Assembly: GCA_028291345.1 (NCBI GenBank)
Contig: JAQGIF010000154.1
Coordinates: 1-64,000, forward strand
Reading direction: 5' to 3'
From: Rhodospirillales bacterium
Lineage (GTDB): Bacteria; Pseudomonadota; Alphaproteobacteria; BOG-932; Roseiterribacteraceae
Length of the DNA: 64,000 bases
Positions 42,429-51,078 of the stretch are shown here, in pieces. The notes under the pieces are model-generated. The model saw nothing but the letters and a program-made list of their open reading frames with translations, was not told where the DNA came from and did no database searches. Position numbers and translations under genes: made by a program. Within the stretch, counting starts at the first letter, position 1. Each line of letters opens with the position of its first letter.

Positions 42429-44937
42429 AAAACGCTTCTGGCCTGTGAAGCTTAATCTTCTTCGCGGGCGAAGAGGCCAGGAGGGCGTTCGTTCGGATGC
42501 CGACGGCCTCGCCGTCGGCACGATCCTGCTGGTTTTGGCAAAGGCCGCGCCGGCGGGATGCAAGAGACTGGCGGTCAGCCACACCGAATCGCCGTCACAG
42601 AAGACGAGGATCGGGACTCCTCGAGACATTCTCGGCGGTCGTCGAGGGACCGATCCCTGCGCCAGACGACGCTGGGAAAGGGCGCTGGACAATGAGACGC
42701 AGTTCGCGCCCGGCGCCGTACTCAGGTGCATCATCGGGTTGGCGTTTTTGGCCCCCGCGCTGATGGCAGGGGGGTGCCAGGAAAAAAGCGCTGACCGCCC
42801 TTATCCCATCGAATCGCCACACCTCGCGGTAAGGAGCACAGGCGTCGACGCGCGGGATGGGTCCAAAGTGATGAATATGAGCAGGCGGGTCGATCTCGGC
42901 CGCCCCGAGCAGCCGCGGCTCATCGATCCTCAGATCGAGAGAGGAACAGGCTATCTGATAGCTCAAGCGTCCGACAGCGACCCGCGCTTCACCGAAACTG
43001 ATGACACGGCCACCCTCAATTTCGTCAGTGCGGACATAAGGGAAGTCGTTGCGACAATCCTCGGTAACCTCCTCAAAGTGAATTACGTCATAGATCCGGC
43101 GGTCAAAGGAACCATCACGGTGCAAACCGGCCGACCGATACCGAAGTCGGCGCTCATCCCGACGCTCGAGCAGTTCCTTGCTGTAAACGGCGCGGCCCTG
43201 GTCAAGGCAAACGGAATCTTCAAGGTCGTGCCGCTCGAGGATGCCGCGAAAGGAATTGCCGGTCCGCTGCCCCCCCCACCGCCGTCATCGGATGGCGGCT
43301 TCGGGACTTATATCTTTCCGCTGAAATTTGCCTCGGCAACGACACTCACGAAGGTTCTGGAACCCTTCGTCCCTAAAGGACGCGAGCTGCGTATCGATGC
43401 CACGCGAAACGTCCTGATCTTCCCCGGAACAAGCGCCGAGGCGCAAAACCTGCAGAATCTCATCTATACATTCGATGTCGATTTGATGAAGGGGATGTCG
43501 TTCGCCATCTTCCCGATCGAGTTTACAGACCCCGAGGCGATAGCGTCGGAACTCACTCGGATCCTGGGTCAAGAGAAAGGACCGCTGAATGGCGTAGTGC
43601 AGTTCCTGCCGATCCGACGGTTGAACGCCGTGCTCGTTATCACGCCTCAGCAAAAATATCTCGATACCGCACGTACCTGGATAAAACGGCTCGATCGCAC
43701 CGATGACGTAACACCGCGAACCTACGTGTATTACGTTCAAAATGGGCGGGCGACCGACTTGGCCGACGTCCTCAGCCAGGTTTTTGGTGCGACGGGCGGC
43801 AGCGGCCAATCGGCACTTCAGGGTCCACCGAGGCGCAATCTGTCGCCGCTCCGCAGCATAGGTTCATCCGCAGGGGCGGCCACTGCACCCGGTATGACAT
43901 CCTCCGGGTTGACCTCCTCCGTTCCGGGCCTAGGCGAATCCGAGCCCGTTGCGGCCGCACCGGGGGGGCTGCCGCCGCTGCGCTCGGCTGCCCCGCCGCC
44001 TTCGGACATCCCCGAGGGGACCCCCGGTGCCGAAGGCGACGACAAGACCCGCAACCTCCGAATCGTCGCGGACGACAAGAACAATGCGCTGGTTATCTTG
44101 ACGGCACCCTCTCAATATCGGCTGGTCGAGTCGGCGCTGAGGCAATTGGATAATGTGCCCCTGCAAGTGCTGATTGAGGCGACGATCGCCGAAGTTAGCC
44201 TCACCGACGAGCTGAAATATGGGATTGAATGGTTCTTCAGGAACGGCAAGACCAATGCGAGCTTCAGCAGCCTGGCAACCGGAGCTGTGTCAGCGGCAGC
44301 GCCTGGCTTTTCCTACTTCCTGAACAGCACAAATATACAGGCCGTGCTCAATGCCTTGACCAACATCACGGATGTTAAGGTCATCTCGTCGCCGCAACTG
44401 ACGGTCTTGGACAACGGGCGCGCCCGAATCCAGGTTGGCGACCAGATTCCCATCGCCGTACAGTCGGCCGTCTCGGTGATCAATTCTGGAGCGCCAATCG
44501 TCAACTCGATTCAATATCGTGACACGGGCGTGATTCTGGAAGTCGTCCCGAGGGTAAACGCGAACGGACTCGTCTTCCTCGAAATAGTCCAGGAGGTCAG
44601 CGACGTGGTCCCGACCACGACCTCGAATCTCGACTCCCCGACGATCCAGCAGCGCCAGATCGAGAGCAAGGTGGCAGTTCAAAGCGGAGAGACCGTTGCG
44701 CTTGGCGGACTGATCCGGGACAGCCGCTCCAACTCGGTGTTAGGACTACCTATCCTCTCCGAGATTCCGGTCCTCGGCAGTCTTTTCAGGACGACGGATA
44801 ATTCAATCAAACGCACGGAGCTGCTCGTCCTGCTGACGCCGCGGGTGATCAAGAATCGCCAGGATTTTGCGGACGTGACCGAAGAGCTGCGCAGCCGCCT
44901 CCATACGCTTTCGGCGCTCGAGATGAAGATCCACTAA
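42403..44937 (+). CDS. gspD: T2SS secretin GspD (true start uncertain)
   Basis: LNFVSADIREVVATILGNLLKVNYVIDPAVKGTITVQTGRPI; secretin domain VPLQVLIEATIAEVSLTDELKYGIEWF...; ELLVLLTPRVI. Confidence 0.93.
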   Translation: MGHRRPANEKRFWPVKLNLLRGRRGQEGVRSDADGLAVGTILLVLAKAAPAGCKRLAVSHTESPSQKTRIGTPRDILGGRRGTDPCARRRWERALDNETQFAPGAVLRCIIGLAFLAPALMAGGCQEKSADRPYPIESPHLAVRSTGVDARDGSKVMNMSRRVDLGRPEQPRLIDPQIERGTGYLIAQASDSDPRFTETDDTATLNFVSADIREVVATILGNLLKVNYVIDPAVKGTITVQTGRPIPKSALIPTLEQFLAVNGAALVKANGIFKVVPLEDAAKGIAGPLPPPPPSSDGGFGTYIFPLKFASATTLTKVLEPFVPKGRELRIDATRNVLIFPGTSAEAQNLQNLIYTFDVDLMKGMSFAIFPIEFTDPEAIASELTRILGQEKGPLNGVVQFLPIRRLNAVLVITPQQKYLDTARTWIKRLDRTDDVTPRTYVYYVQNGRATDLADVLSQVFGATGGSGQSALQGPPRRNLSPLRSIGSSAGAATAPGMTSSGLTSSVPGLGESEPVAAAPGGLPPLRSAAPPPSDIPEGTPGAEGDDKTRNLRIVADDKNNALVILTAPSQYRLVESALRQLDNVPLQVLIEATIAEVSLTDELKYGIEWFFRNGKTNASFSSLATGAVSAAAPGFSYFLNSTNIQAVLNALTNITDVKVISSPQLTVLDNGRARIQVGDQIPIAVQSAVSVINSGAPIVNSIQYRDTGVILEVVPRVNANGLVFLEIVQEVSDVVPTTTSNLDSPTIQQRQIESKVAVQSGETVALGGLIRDSRSNSVLGLPILSEIPVLGSLFRTTDNSIKRTELLVLLTPRVIKNRQDFADVTEELRSRLHTLSALEMKIH

Positions 44938-45887
44938 TGCATGCCTGGTCGTGGGTGGTGCATGCTGCCGTGAACCCAGCCCGCAGCAAAGGAAGCGAGA
45001 ACGGCGTGGCTCTCGTTGCCGTGCTGTGGGTGCTTGCGTTGCTTTCGATGATGGCGGTGGTCTTTAACGCGGAAATGCGGACCCAGACCGACCTCGAACG
45101 CAACCTTGTGGAGAATGCGCAGGCAGAAGCCCTGGCCGATGCCGGCGTCTATCAGGCGATCGCAATGTTGCTAGATCCCGACCAGACCCGCCATCCGCGG
45201 CTCGACGGCACACCCTATCCATGGTCCCACGCCGGGGGGCAGGTTCTCGTCTCGATCCAGGACGAGGGCGGCAAGATCGACCTCAACGCCGCGCCGGACG
45301 GCCTCTTGCGGAGTTTGTTCGTCTCCGTTGGCGTCGCGCCCGAGGTCGCGTCGACATTGGTTGACAGGATCCGCGACTTCACCGATCGGGAACACATCAG
45401 ACGGTCGAACGGAGCCGAAGATGAGGATTACCGTCTCGCCGGCGTCGGCTATGACCTGAAGCATGCGCCCCTCGACAGCGTTGCCGAGCTCGAGCAGGTG
45501 CTCGGCATGACCCACGAATTGTTCCGGCGGGTCGAACCTTTCGTGACGGTCTACACTGGGCTCGACGGAATCAATCCGCTGACCGCATCGCGAGAGGTGC
45601 TGGCCGCGGCGGCTCGAAGTGCGGCGCAGTCGCAATCCGAGTTCAAGGGCCAACAAGCGACCCCGATTCATACTGCTTCGCCGGTCACGGATCTTGGTTC
45701 CGGAGTGCCAGGCGCCGCCCAGGCACCGGCGGTTACGATTCGCGCCGAGGCATGGACCCCGGCGGGTGGTGTATTCGGCCGCGAAGCCGTGGTTCTCCTG
45801 ACCGAGCAGCCCTTCGCCATGCCCTTCGCCATCCGGGAGTGGCGACGAACGTGGACGGTGTCGCCGTCCCCTTCGCCGATCGAGTAA
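44937..45887 (+). CDS. gspK: T2SS minor pseudopilin GspK
   Basis: NGVALVAVLWVLALLSMMAVVF; DLNAAPDGLLRSLF helix-hairpin motif. Confidence 0.88.
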   Translation: MHAWSWVVHAAVNPARSKGSENGVALVAVLWVLALLSMMAVVFNAEMRTQTDLERNLVENAQAEALADAGVYQAIAMLLDPDQTRHPRLDGTPYPWSHAGGQVLVSIQDEGGKIDLNAAPDGLLRSLFVSVGVAPEVASTLVDRIRDFTDREHIRRSNGAEDEDYRLAGVGYDLKHAPLDSVAELEQVLGMTHELFRRVEPFVTVYTGLDGINPLTASREVLAAAARSAAQSQSEFKGQQATPIHTASPVTDLGSGVPGAAQAPAVTIRAEAWTPAGGVFGREAVVLLTEQPFAMPFAIREWRRTWTVSPSPSPIE

Positions 45888-46063
45888 TGAAGCTTGATCG
45901 CCAGCGCAACGAGAACAGTCGCACCGGCGGTAGATTCCTCATCGCACGGAACCTGCCGCGCTGCGATTTCCGGCCGTGCAGTGGCGGCACGAGTATGGTG
46001 GGGTGCTGGCCGATGTCGAGATAGCTGCTGCTGCACTACAACGTGATCTCACCGGACTGTGAT

Positions 46064-46531
46064 CTATGGTTTCGACGCAAAGCGCTTCGACGTCGCCGAC
46101 TGCGGCCTTTTGATTTCATTCAGGACACCGAACACCCTCAGGACATAGTCGACCCCGCGTGTTTGATTGGGGCCGTGGTAGCGCGCCACGGCCTCCCAGG
46201 AATAGCCATGGCGGTCGACCTCGCCCGCGAGGATCCAAGCGCCGGAATAAATGCAAGTGCATTTATTGGCTAGGAGGTCGCCGCCGGTAATGCCGAAGCC
46301 GGCTAGCTTCGGAAGCCACCGGCTGTTGATTTGCATGGCACACAGATCGAGGCTGCCGTCGCTGTTTCCACCGATCGCGCCCGCGTCGCCGTTGCTCTCG
46401 ACATAGGCGATCGCCCGCAAGAGCGATGGAGACAACCGGTAATAGGCACCGGCGTCGTCGTAACAGTCTGCAAGGGCGGCACCGGTGGTCAGCATGCCGG
46501 CGAATAGCAATAGGCAGGGGCTTCGTCTCAT
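46064..46531 (-). CDS. Exported lytic transglycosylase (VirB1/IagB-like)
   Basis: Signal peptide; SPSLLRAIAYVESNGDAGAIGGNSDGSLDLCAMQINSRWLP...ARYHGPN. Confidence 0.85.
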   Translation of the reverse strand: MRRSPCLLLFAGMLTTGAALADCYDDAGAYYRLSPSLLRAIAYVESNGDAGAIGGNSDGSLDLCAMQINSRWLPKLAGFGITGGDLLANKCTCIYSGAWILAGEVDRHGYSWEAVARYHGPNQTRGVDYVLRVFGVLNEIKRPQSATSKRFASKP

Positions 46532-46715
46532 TGCATACCGGTCCTCCGCCGACAGGCTGGCCTCGCAGGGCAACGGTCGCGCCGCATGCTCGACAGCGAC
46601 GTGAGGGCAAAGATCAAAATAAAGAATACCATGCCCGCTTAGAGCGCGGTGTAAGAATTTGTGGATCCTAACCGGAATACTTGTAGGAATCCAATAATAC
46701 CGGCCCTCCGTTCTT

Positions 46716-46743
46716 CGATTTATAACCCAATTGGGGGGCGACG
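46716..46743. promoter_or_regulatory. Palindromic motif CGATTTATAACCCAATTGGGGGGCGACG, second copy of the 34864 motif
   Basis: Shared TAACCCAA[A/T]TGGG core and GCGACG/GACGACG flank. Confidence 0.6.
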
Positions 46744-46943
46744 CTATTTATTCGAGTGGTCCAATTGACGCCAGAACGCGCGCCTGATCAGGCCGCTCGG
46801 CGAAGGCGTAGATCGTCCTCTGCTGAGGTACGCCCTTTGAGGGCGGTAAGTTCACGCGAATAGTTGTCCGGGGCGCCGCGTGGGGCTTGTCGGGCGAACG
46901 ATGAATGCCGGCTGATCGAACGGATCTGAAAAGGAGACAGCTC

Positions 46944-48872
46944 ATGAAATTCAAGACAACGGCAGCGCTAGCGGCGGCTTGCGCAATGGGCCTCGGGACT
47001 GCGACCTTTATCTACGCCGCCCGGGCGGACCAACAAGGACAAGCCCAAGGGCATGACGACAAAGGAACAGATCCAGGAAAAAACGTAGGTGATTTCCTTA
47101 AAGAATGCCCGAATACGGGGATCTTCGGCAATCCACCAATCTATTTCCCCTATCCCAGGCGTATAATTCCACGTGATCTGTGCAAGGAGATACAAAGGGT
47201 TCGACGCGAAGTTAAAGTTGTTTACGACCGTTATCTCGCCCAGTCGAAGGCGTTGACACCGCCGACTCTGACGAGCCAACCTCCAACGCTTCAGGGGACA
47301 GGTTATGAAGCGGTACGGATACTTGGCGGGCTGATGAATTACGACGAGAGGATATCCGTCGGCGGGAATGTGGCCTGCGCTTTCTGCCATATGCCGTACG
47401 CCGGTTTTAGCGGACCGATACCGTCCGTCAATCTGACGATGATCGCCTATCCCGGATCGTACCTCGCTCGGGCCGGCAAGCGGAACCCTCAGCGATACCC
47501 CTATTCACCCAGATTTCCTGTGTTTCACCTGAATGGAGGAAAAAACGCGGGTGTTGGCGGAACCTTTACCGGCGGAAACTTCTGGGATGGACGCGCGACC
47601 GGATACAAGTTGCAGAGTCCCGACGCTGAGCAGGCACAGCATCCTCCAGTCGATTCCCAGGAAATGGGCTCGCCTGACACGGCGTGCATCGCGTTCAAGC
47701 TGTCGCAGGCGGAGTATCGGCCGTTGTTCGAGCTGGTATGGGGAGACGATTTCGATATCCAGTTCCCGTCCAATACTCAGGAGATCTGTGCCACGCCTGA
47801 AGGGGCGGCACAGTTCGGCACGAGCGCCACGCCCATCAATCTAAGTCCGGTAGATCGCACCAAGGCAAACAACATTTACGATCATTGGGGGCAGTCGATC
47901 TCCTTCCTTGAAAGTTCAAACGATATCAGCCCCTTCACCTCGAAATTCGATCGCTTCTTGGCGGAAGCGGTCACCCTGACGCCAGATGAGCAAGCCGGGT
48001 ACAGCCTGTTCCGGGGGCAGGCAGGCTGCAATTCATGCCACCTCGACGGAAGAGGGACCACTCAGACGCCCGACACCGGCTCGGATGGGACCCCCTCTAC
48101 TGTGACGGGAACCGACACCAGCGCGCCCGCCGATCTGCAGCCTTTGTTCACCTGCTTCGCCTATGCCAATCTCGGCCTGCCGCTCAATCCCAGGGATGCG
48201 TTCTACTATCAGACCACGCCTGATTTCTTCGGGTTCACCCCCAATCCCCTCGGCTTCGGTTACAGAGATTTGGGACTTGGCACCTTCCTCAGAAGCGGCT
48301 TCGGCTCCGGGCCAAATCCGAACGCGGTGAATTGGCTATCATTCGCGACCACTTCTGACGGCCAAATGCAGACATCTACGGCGCGCAATGTGGCCATGAC
48401 ACCGCCAAATTCCACCACCGAGGCGCCAGGGCCCTACTTTCAGAAGGAGTTCTTTCACAATGGCTACATCAAGAGCCTGAAGCAGCTCGTCCATTTCTAC
48501 AATACGCGGGACGTGTATGCATTCAAGGTGACGTCTGGGCACTGCCCAAAGGGGACGACGGAAAAGGTGGACTGCTGGCCGATGCCCGAGGTCCCGAACA
48601 ACATCGATATGACGGTCGGCAACCTCGGCTTGACGGATCAGGAGGAGAACCAGATCGTGGTATTCTTGCAAACACTGACGGATGGTTTCGATCCGGCCAA
48701 CCCGACCGTCAGTAACTACCCCAACATCGACACCTTTACGGGTCAGTTGATGACCGGGGGTAACGCATCGACTCAAGGTAATGAGCACCTGATACCTACT
48801 CCGCCGCTTCCGCCCTGCTCACCGGAGGTCTGCGGTGTCGCGCCTCTGCCCGGGCCGTTGGCCATTCAATAG
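46944..48872 (+). CDS. Large secreted cytochrome c peroxidase/MauG-like protein
   Basis: SD AAGGAG, signal peptide; heme motifs CAFCH and CNSCH; GGNFWDGRATG; FHNGYIKSLKQLVHFYNTRD. Confidence 0.85.
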   Translation: MKFKTTAALAAACAMGLGTATFIYAARADQQGQAQGHDDKGTDPGKNVGDFLKECPNTGIFGNPPIYFPYPRRIIPRDLCKEIQRVRREVKVVYDRYLAQSKALTPPTLTSQPPTLQGTGYEAVRILGGLMNYDERISVGGNVACAFCHMPYAGFSGPIPSVNLTMIAYPGSYLARAGKRNPQRYPYSPRFPVFHLNGGKNAGVGGTFTGGNFWDGRATGYKLQSPDAEQAQHPPVDSQEMGSPDTACIAFKLSQAEYRPLFELVWGDDFDIQFPSNTQEICATPEGAAQFGTSATPINLSPVDRTKANNIYDHWGQSISFLESSNDISPFTSKFDRFLAEAVTLTPDEQAGYSLFRGQAGCNSCHLDGRGTTQTPDTGSDGTPSTVTGTDTSAPADLQPLFTCFAYANLGLPLNPRDAFYYQTTPDFFGFTPNPLGFGYRDLGLGTFLRSGFGSGPNPNAVNWLSFATTSDGQMQTSTARNVAMTPPNSTTEAPGPYFQKEFFHNGYIKSLKQLVHFYNTRDVYAFKVTSGHCPKGTTEKVDCWPMPEVPNNIDMTVGNLGLTDQEENQIVVFLQTLTDGFDPANPTVSNYPNIDTFTGQLMTGGNASTQGNEHLIPTPPLPPCSPEVCGVAPLPGPLAIQ

Positions 48873-48926
48873 GGCAAAATGCTGGTTCGGCGGCTGCAAG
48901 GGCGGACGAGCCGAGCCAGAGATGGA

Positions 48927-48952
48927 CGTGGGGGGCGCTGGCGCCCCCCACG
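48927..48952. repeat. Perfect 12-bp-arm hairpin CGTGGGGGGCGC-TG-GCGCCCCCCACG
   Basis: Inverted repeat between cytochrome and FN3 genes. Confidence 0.8.
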
Positions 48953-48997
48953 CTCTTGACATCGTATTCCAGGGGAACAGCAATTGGGGGTCTAGCT

Positions 48998-49471
48998 ATG
49001 GTCAGACTGCTAGTGAAACTGGCGCTCACCGCCGCGGTCGGCAGCCTGCTCTCCTCTAACCCAATCGCCGCTCAGGAACTTCCTCCGCAGGCTAGGGCCC
49101 AGCGCGTCGAGATCTTACAGGGACCAGCACTCGAAGTGGCTCACGACGATTTGGCCATCGTCCGGTGGATCACTACCAACCCTCGCGGGGACGACGAGCA
49201 TTTTGGCGTCGTGAGTTACGGCACAGACCGTGAGGATTTGAGCCAGAAGGCGAAAGGCCACATCAGGCTGAACCGGGCTCATCCAAAGACGATTTTCCGG
49301 GTGCGCATCGAGGATCTGAAGCCGCAGACGACCTATTACTACAAGGTGACCTCGACGGACAGCGCTGGTGAAAGCGATGGGGCGGAAAGCCCTGTTAACC
49401 AGTTCACCACACCCGGCCCTGGCGAGCGAATTGTAGCTAATCCTTCTCAACCAGGTCCGCAGCCAAAGTAA
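48998..49471 (+). CDS. Secreted FN3-like (purple acid phosphatase N-terminal-like) protein
   Basis: Signal peptide AIAAQE; RVRIEDLKPQTTYYYKVTSTDSAGES. Confidence 0.72.
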   Translation: MVRLLVKLALTAAVGSLLSSNPIAAQELPPQARAQRVEILQGPALEVAHDDLAIVRWITTNPRGDDEHFGVVSYGTDREDLSQKAKGHIRLNRAHPKTIFRVRIEDLKPQTTYYYKVTSTDSAGESDGAESPVNQFTTPGPGERIVANPSQPGPQPK

Positions 49472-49597
49472 CGGTCGTTTCCTCGTATGGTCCATAGGTG
49501 TCGGAGTGAGAAGGCGCGCCTGTCATCGCGCTCGGTTTGAAGCGTCGGCTCCACGCCGCGAATTCGAGCGCAATGACAGGGTTTTCCATCGAACTCC

Positions 49598-49905
49598 TTA
49601 GAGGTTCTCGCGCGGGAGACCCTTCGGCGTCGCCAGGAGCGATATTTCACCGCCAGCTTCAGCACGGCGCCATTGCTCAGGTGGTCAACGATCCGCGCTG
49701 GATCTCCTGCCATGGGGTCTGGTTCTCCGGATATTGGTAGCCACCGCCGGACTGCAGCGCCTGCCGCCGCTCCTCGAGTTCGTCGTCCGAGATCAGGATG
49801 TCGGCGCTGCGCTTGTTGAGATCGATGCGCACTCGATCGCAGGTCCTTGGCAGCGCGAGGCCGCAGCCGCTCGCCGCCTCGGGGAAGCCGTTCAGAAATC
49901 CACCG
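49598..49905 (-). pseudogene. C-terminal remnant of an IlvD/Edd-family dehydratase
   Basis: GFLNGFPEAASGCGLALPRTCDRVRIDLNKRSADILISDDELEERRQALQSGGGYQYPENQTPWQEIQRG // VDHLSNGAVLKLAVKY // LLATPKGLPRENL* across frames. Confidence 0.85.
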
Positions 49906-50249
49906 ACTGAAGCGCCGCTATTTTACCGCACACAACTGCGGCCCTCAGCGGAGGGTACGATGAACCGGCAAGAATTGCAGCGATCCTTTATGGCCAGGGG
50001 AGTGATTGAGACCATAGAGCTCAAGGGACTGCTGGCTTAACAAAGGTGCGCAGCTGATGCGTCCTGATATCGACAGCGCCTATCCGGTTCAACGCATCGC
50101 CTGGGGAGATTGCAAAACTTCAAAGGCGGATGGAAAAATGTACCGGCATAATTTCACGCATGATATTCTACCAACTCACGATCATTCCGTTTCTATCAAT
50201 GGTCCGCCCTATGTCAGAAACTCGCTCTGAACAATATGACCGAACATAA

Positions 50250-50270
50250 GGTTCGATTCCGGCCTACCGA
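50250..50270 (+). repeat. Degenerate 3' end of tRNA-Pro; att-like direct repeat
   Basis: GGTTCGATTCCGGCCTACCGA vs GGTTCGAATCCGGCCTACCCGA at 31965-31986 (one substitution, one deletion). Confidence 0.85.
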
Positions 50271-50285
50271 CTATCTTCCGCGTGA

Positions 50286-50630
50286 ATGGTCGTTTCAGCA
50301 GTGATTGGTGCAATCTCCGTCTATATCGTAGCGGCAGACCTCGCCGAGGCTGAGCTGATTGCCGAGGCGTTGGTCGAAGACAGGCTGGCCGCCTGCGTGA
50401 ATATCCTGGGCAATATCCATTCGGTCTATCGCTGGCAAGGCGCCGTCGAGCGCGCCGATGAAATCGCTTTGATCGCAAAGACCACGGGCAGCCTGTTCGA
50501 CCGTTTGGTCGAGCGCGTGCGCGCCTTGCACAGCTATGACACGCCCGCGATCGCCGCATGGCCAATCGTCGCCGGCGACGCCGCCTATCTCGATTGGATA
50601 CAGGCTGAAACCGATCAGGCGTTGCACTAG
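50286..50630 (+). CDS. cutA: Divalent-cation tolerance protein CutA
   Basis: AEALVEDRLAACVNILGNIHSVYRWQGAVERADEIALIAKT. Confidence 0.93.
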   Translation: MVVSAVIGAISVYIVAADLAEAELIAEALVEDRLAACVNILGNIHSVYRWQGAVERADEIALIAKTTGSLFDRLVERVRALHSYDTPAIAAWPIVAGDAAYLDWIQAETDQALH

Positions 50631-51010
50631 CCGCTCGACCTCGATTGCGGTACACGCAAGCTCCATCCGACCTTGCTACCACCTTAGATCGCGGTGCGAT
50701 GACGATCTGGAGTTGAGCCTAGCAACCATTCCAGCTGAACCAGCCCGACCAAAATCGCCTTTTCAGGGCGGCCATGCCGTGGGGATGCTGGATGCGATGT
50801 GTCCCAATGGGAATCTCTGCAGGCGGTGGCGATGACCTTCGCCGCCTGGCTCCATGCCAAAGGCGCGGCACGAATGGGGCAGGGGGGAGTAGGCGGTCGG
50901 CCGGGTCCGCGAACTTTCCAACCGCTTCAACAACGCGGTGCGTGCCGTGCGCCAGAGCGTCATCCCGACGCATAACGCCTGATCGGCTGTGCCCCGATCC
51001 CGCCAATAAA

Positions 51011-51076
51011 TTATCCGCAGATTTCGCAGATTAAAAACTTAAGACTTTTGTTTTATCTGCGTGAATCTGCGGATAA
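51011..51076. repeat. Long imperfect palindrome (REP/MITE-like) TTATCCGCAGATTTCGCAGATTAAAA ... TTTTATCTGCGTGAATCTGCGGATAA
   Basis: About 26-nt arms around a 14-nt AT-rich loop. Confidence 0.75.
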
Positions 51077-51078
51077 AA

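Noticed and set aside
31987-50249. Integrase/recombinase gene that would make the island mobile
   Set aside because: No tyrosine or serine recombinase motif recognised; only an IS110 relic.
50640-51010. Possible gene relic (plus-strand ...RVRELSNRFNNAVRAVRQSVIPTHNA*)
   Set aside because: Frame too short and unassignable; no family recognised.
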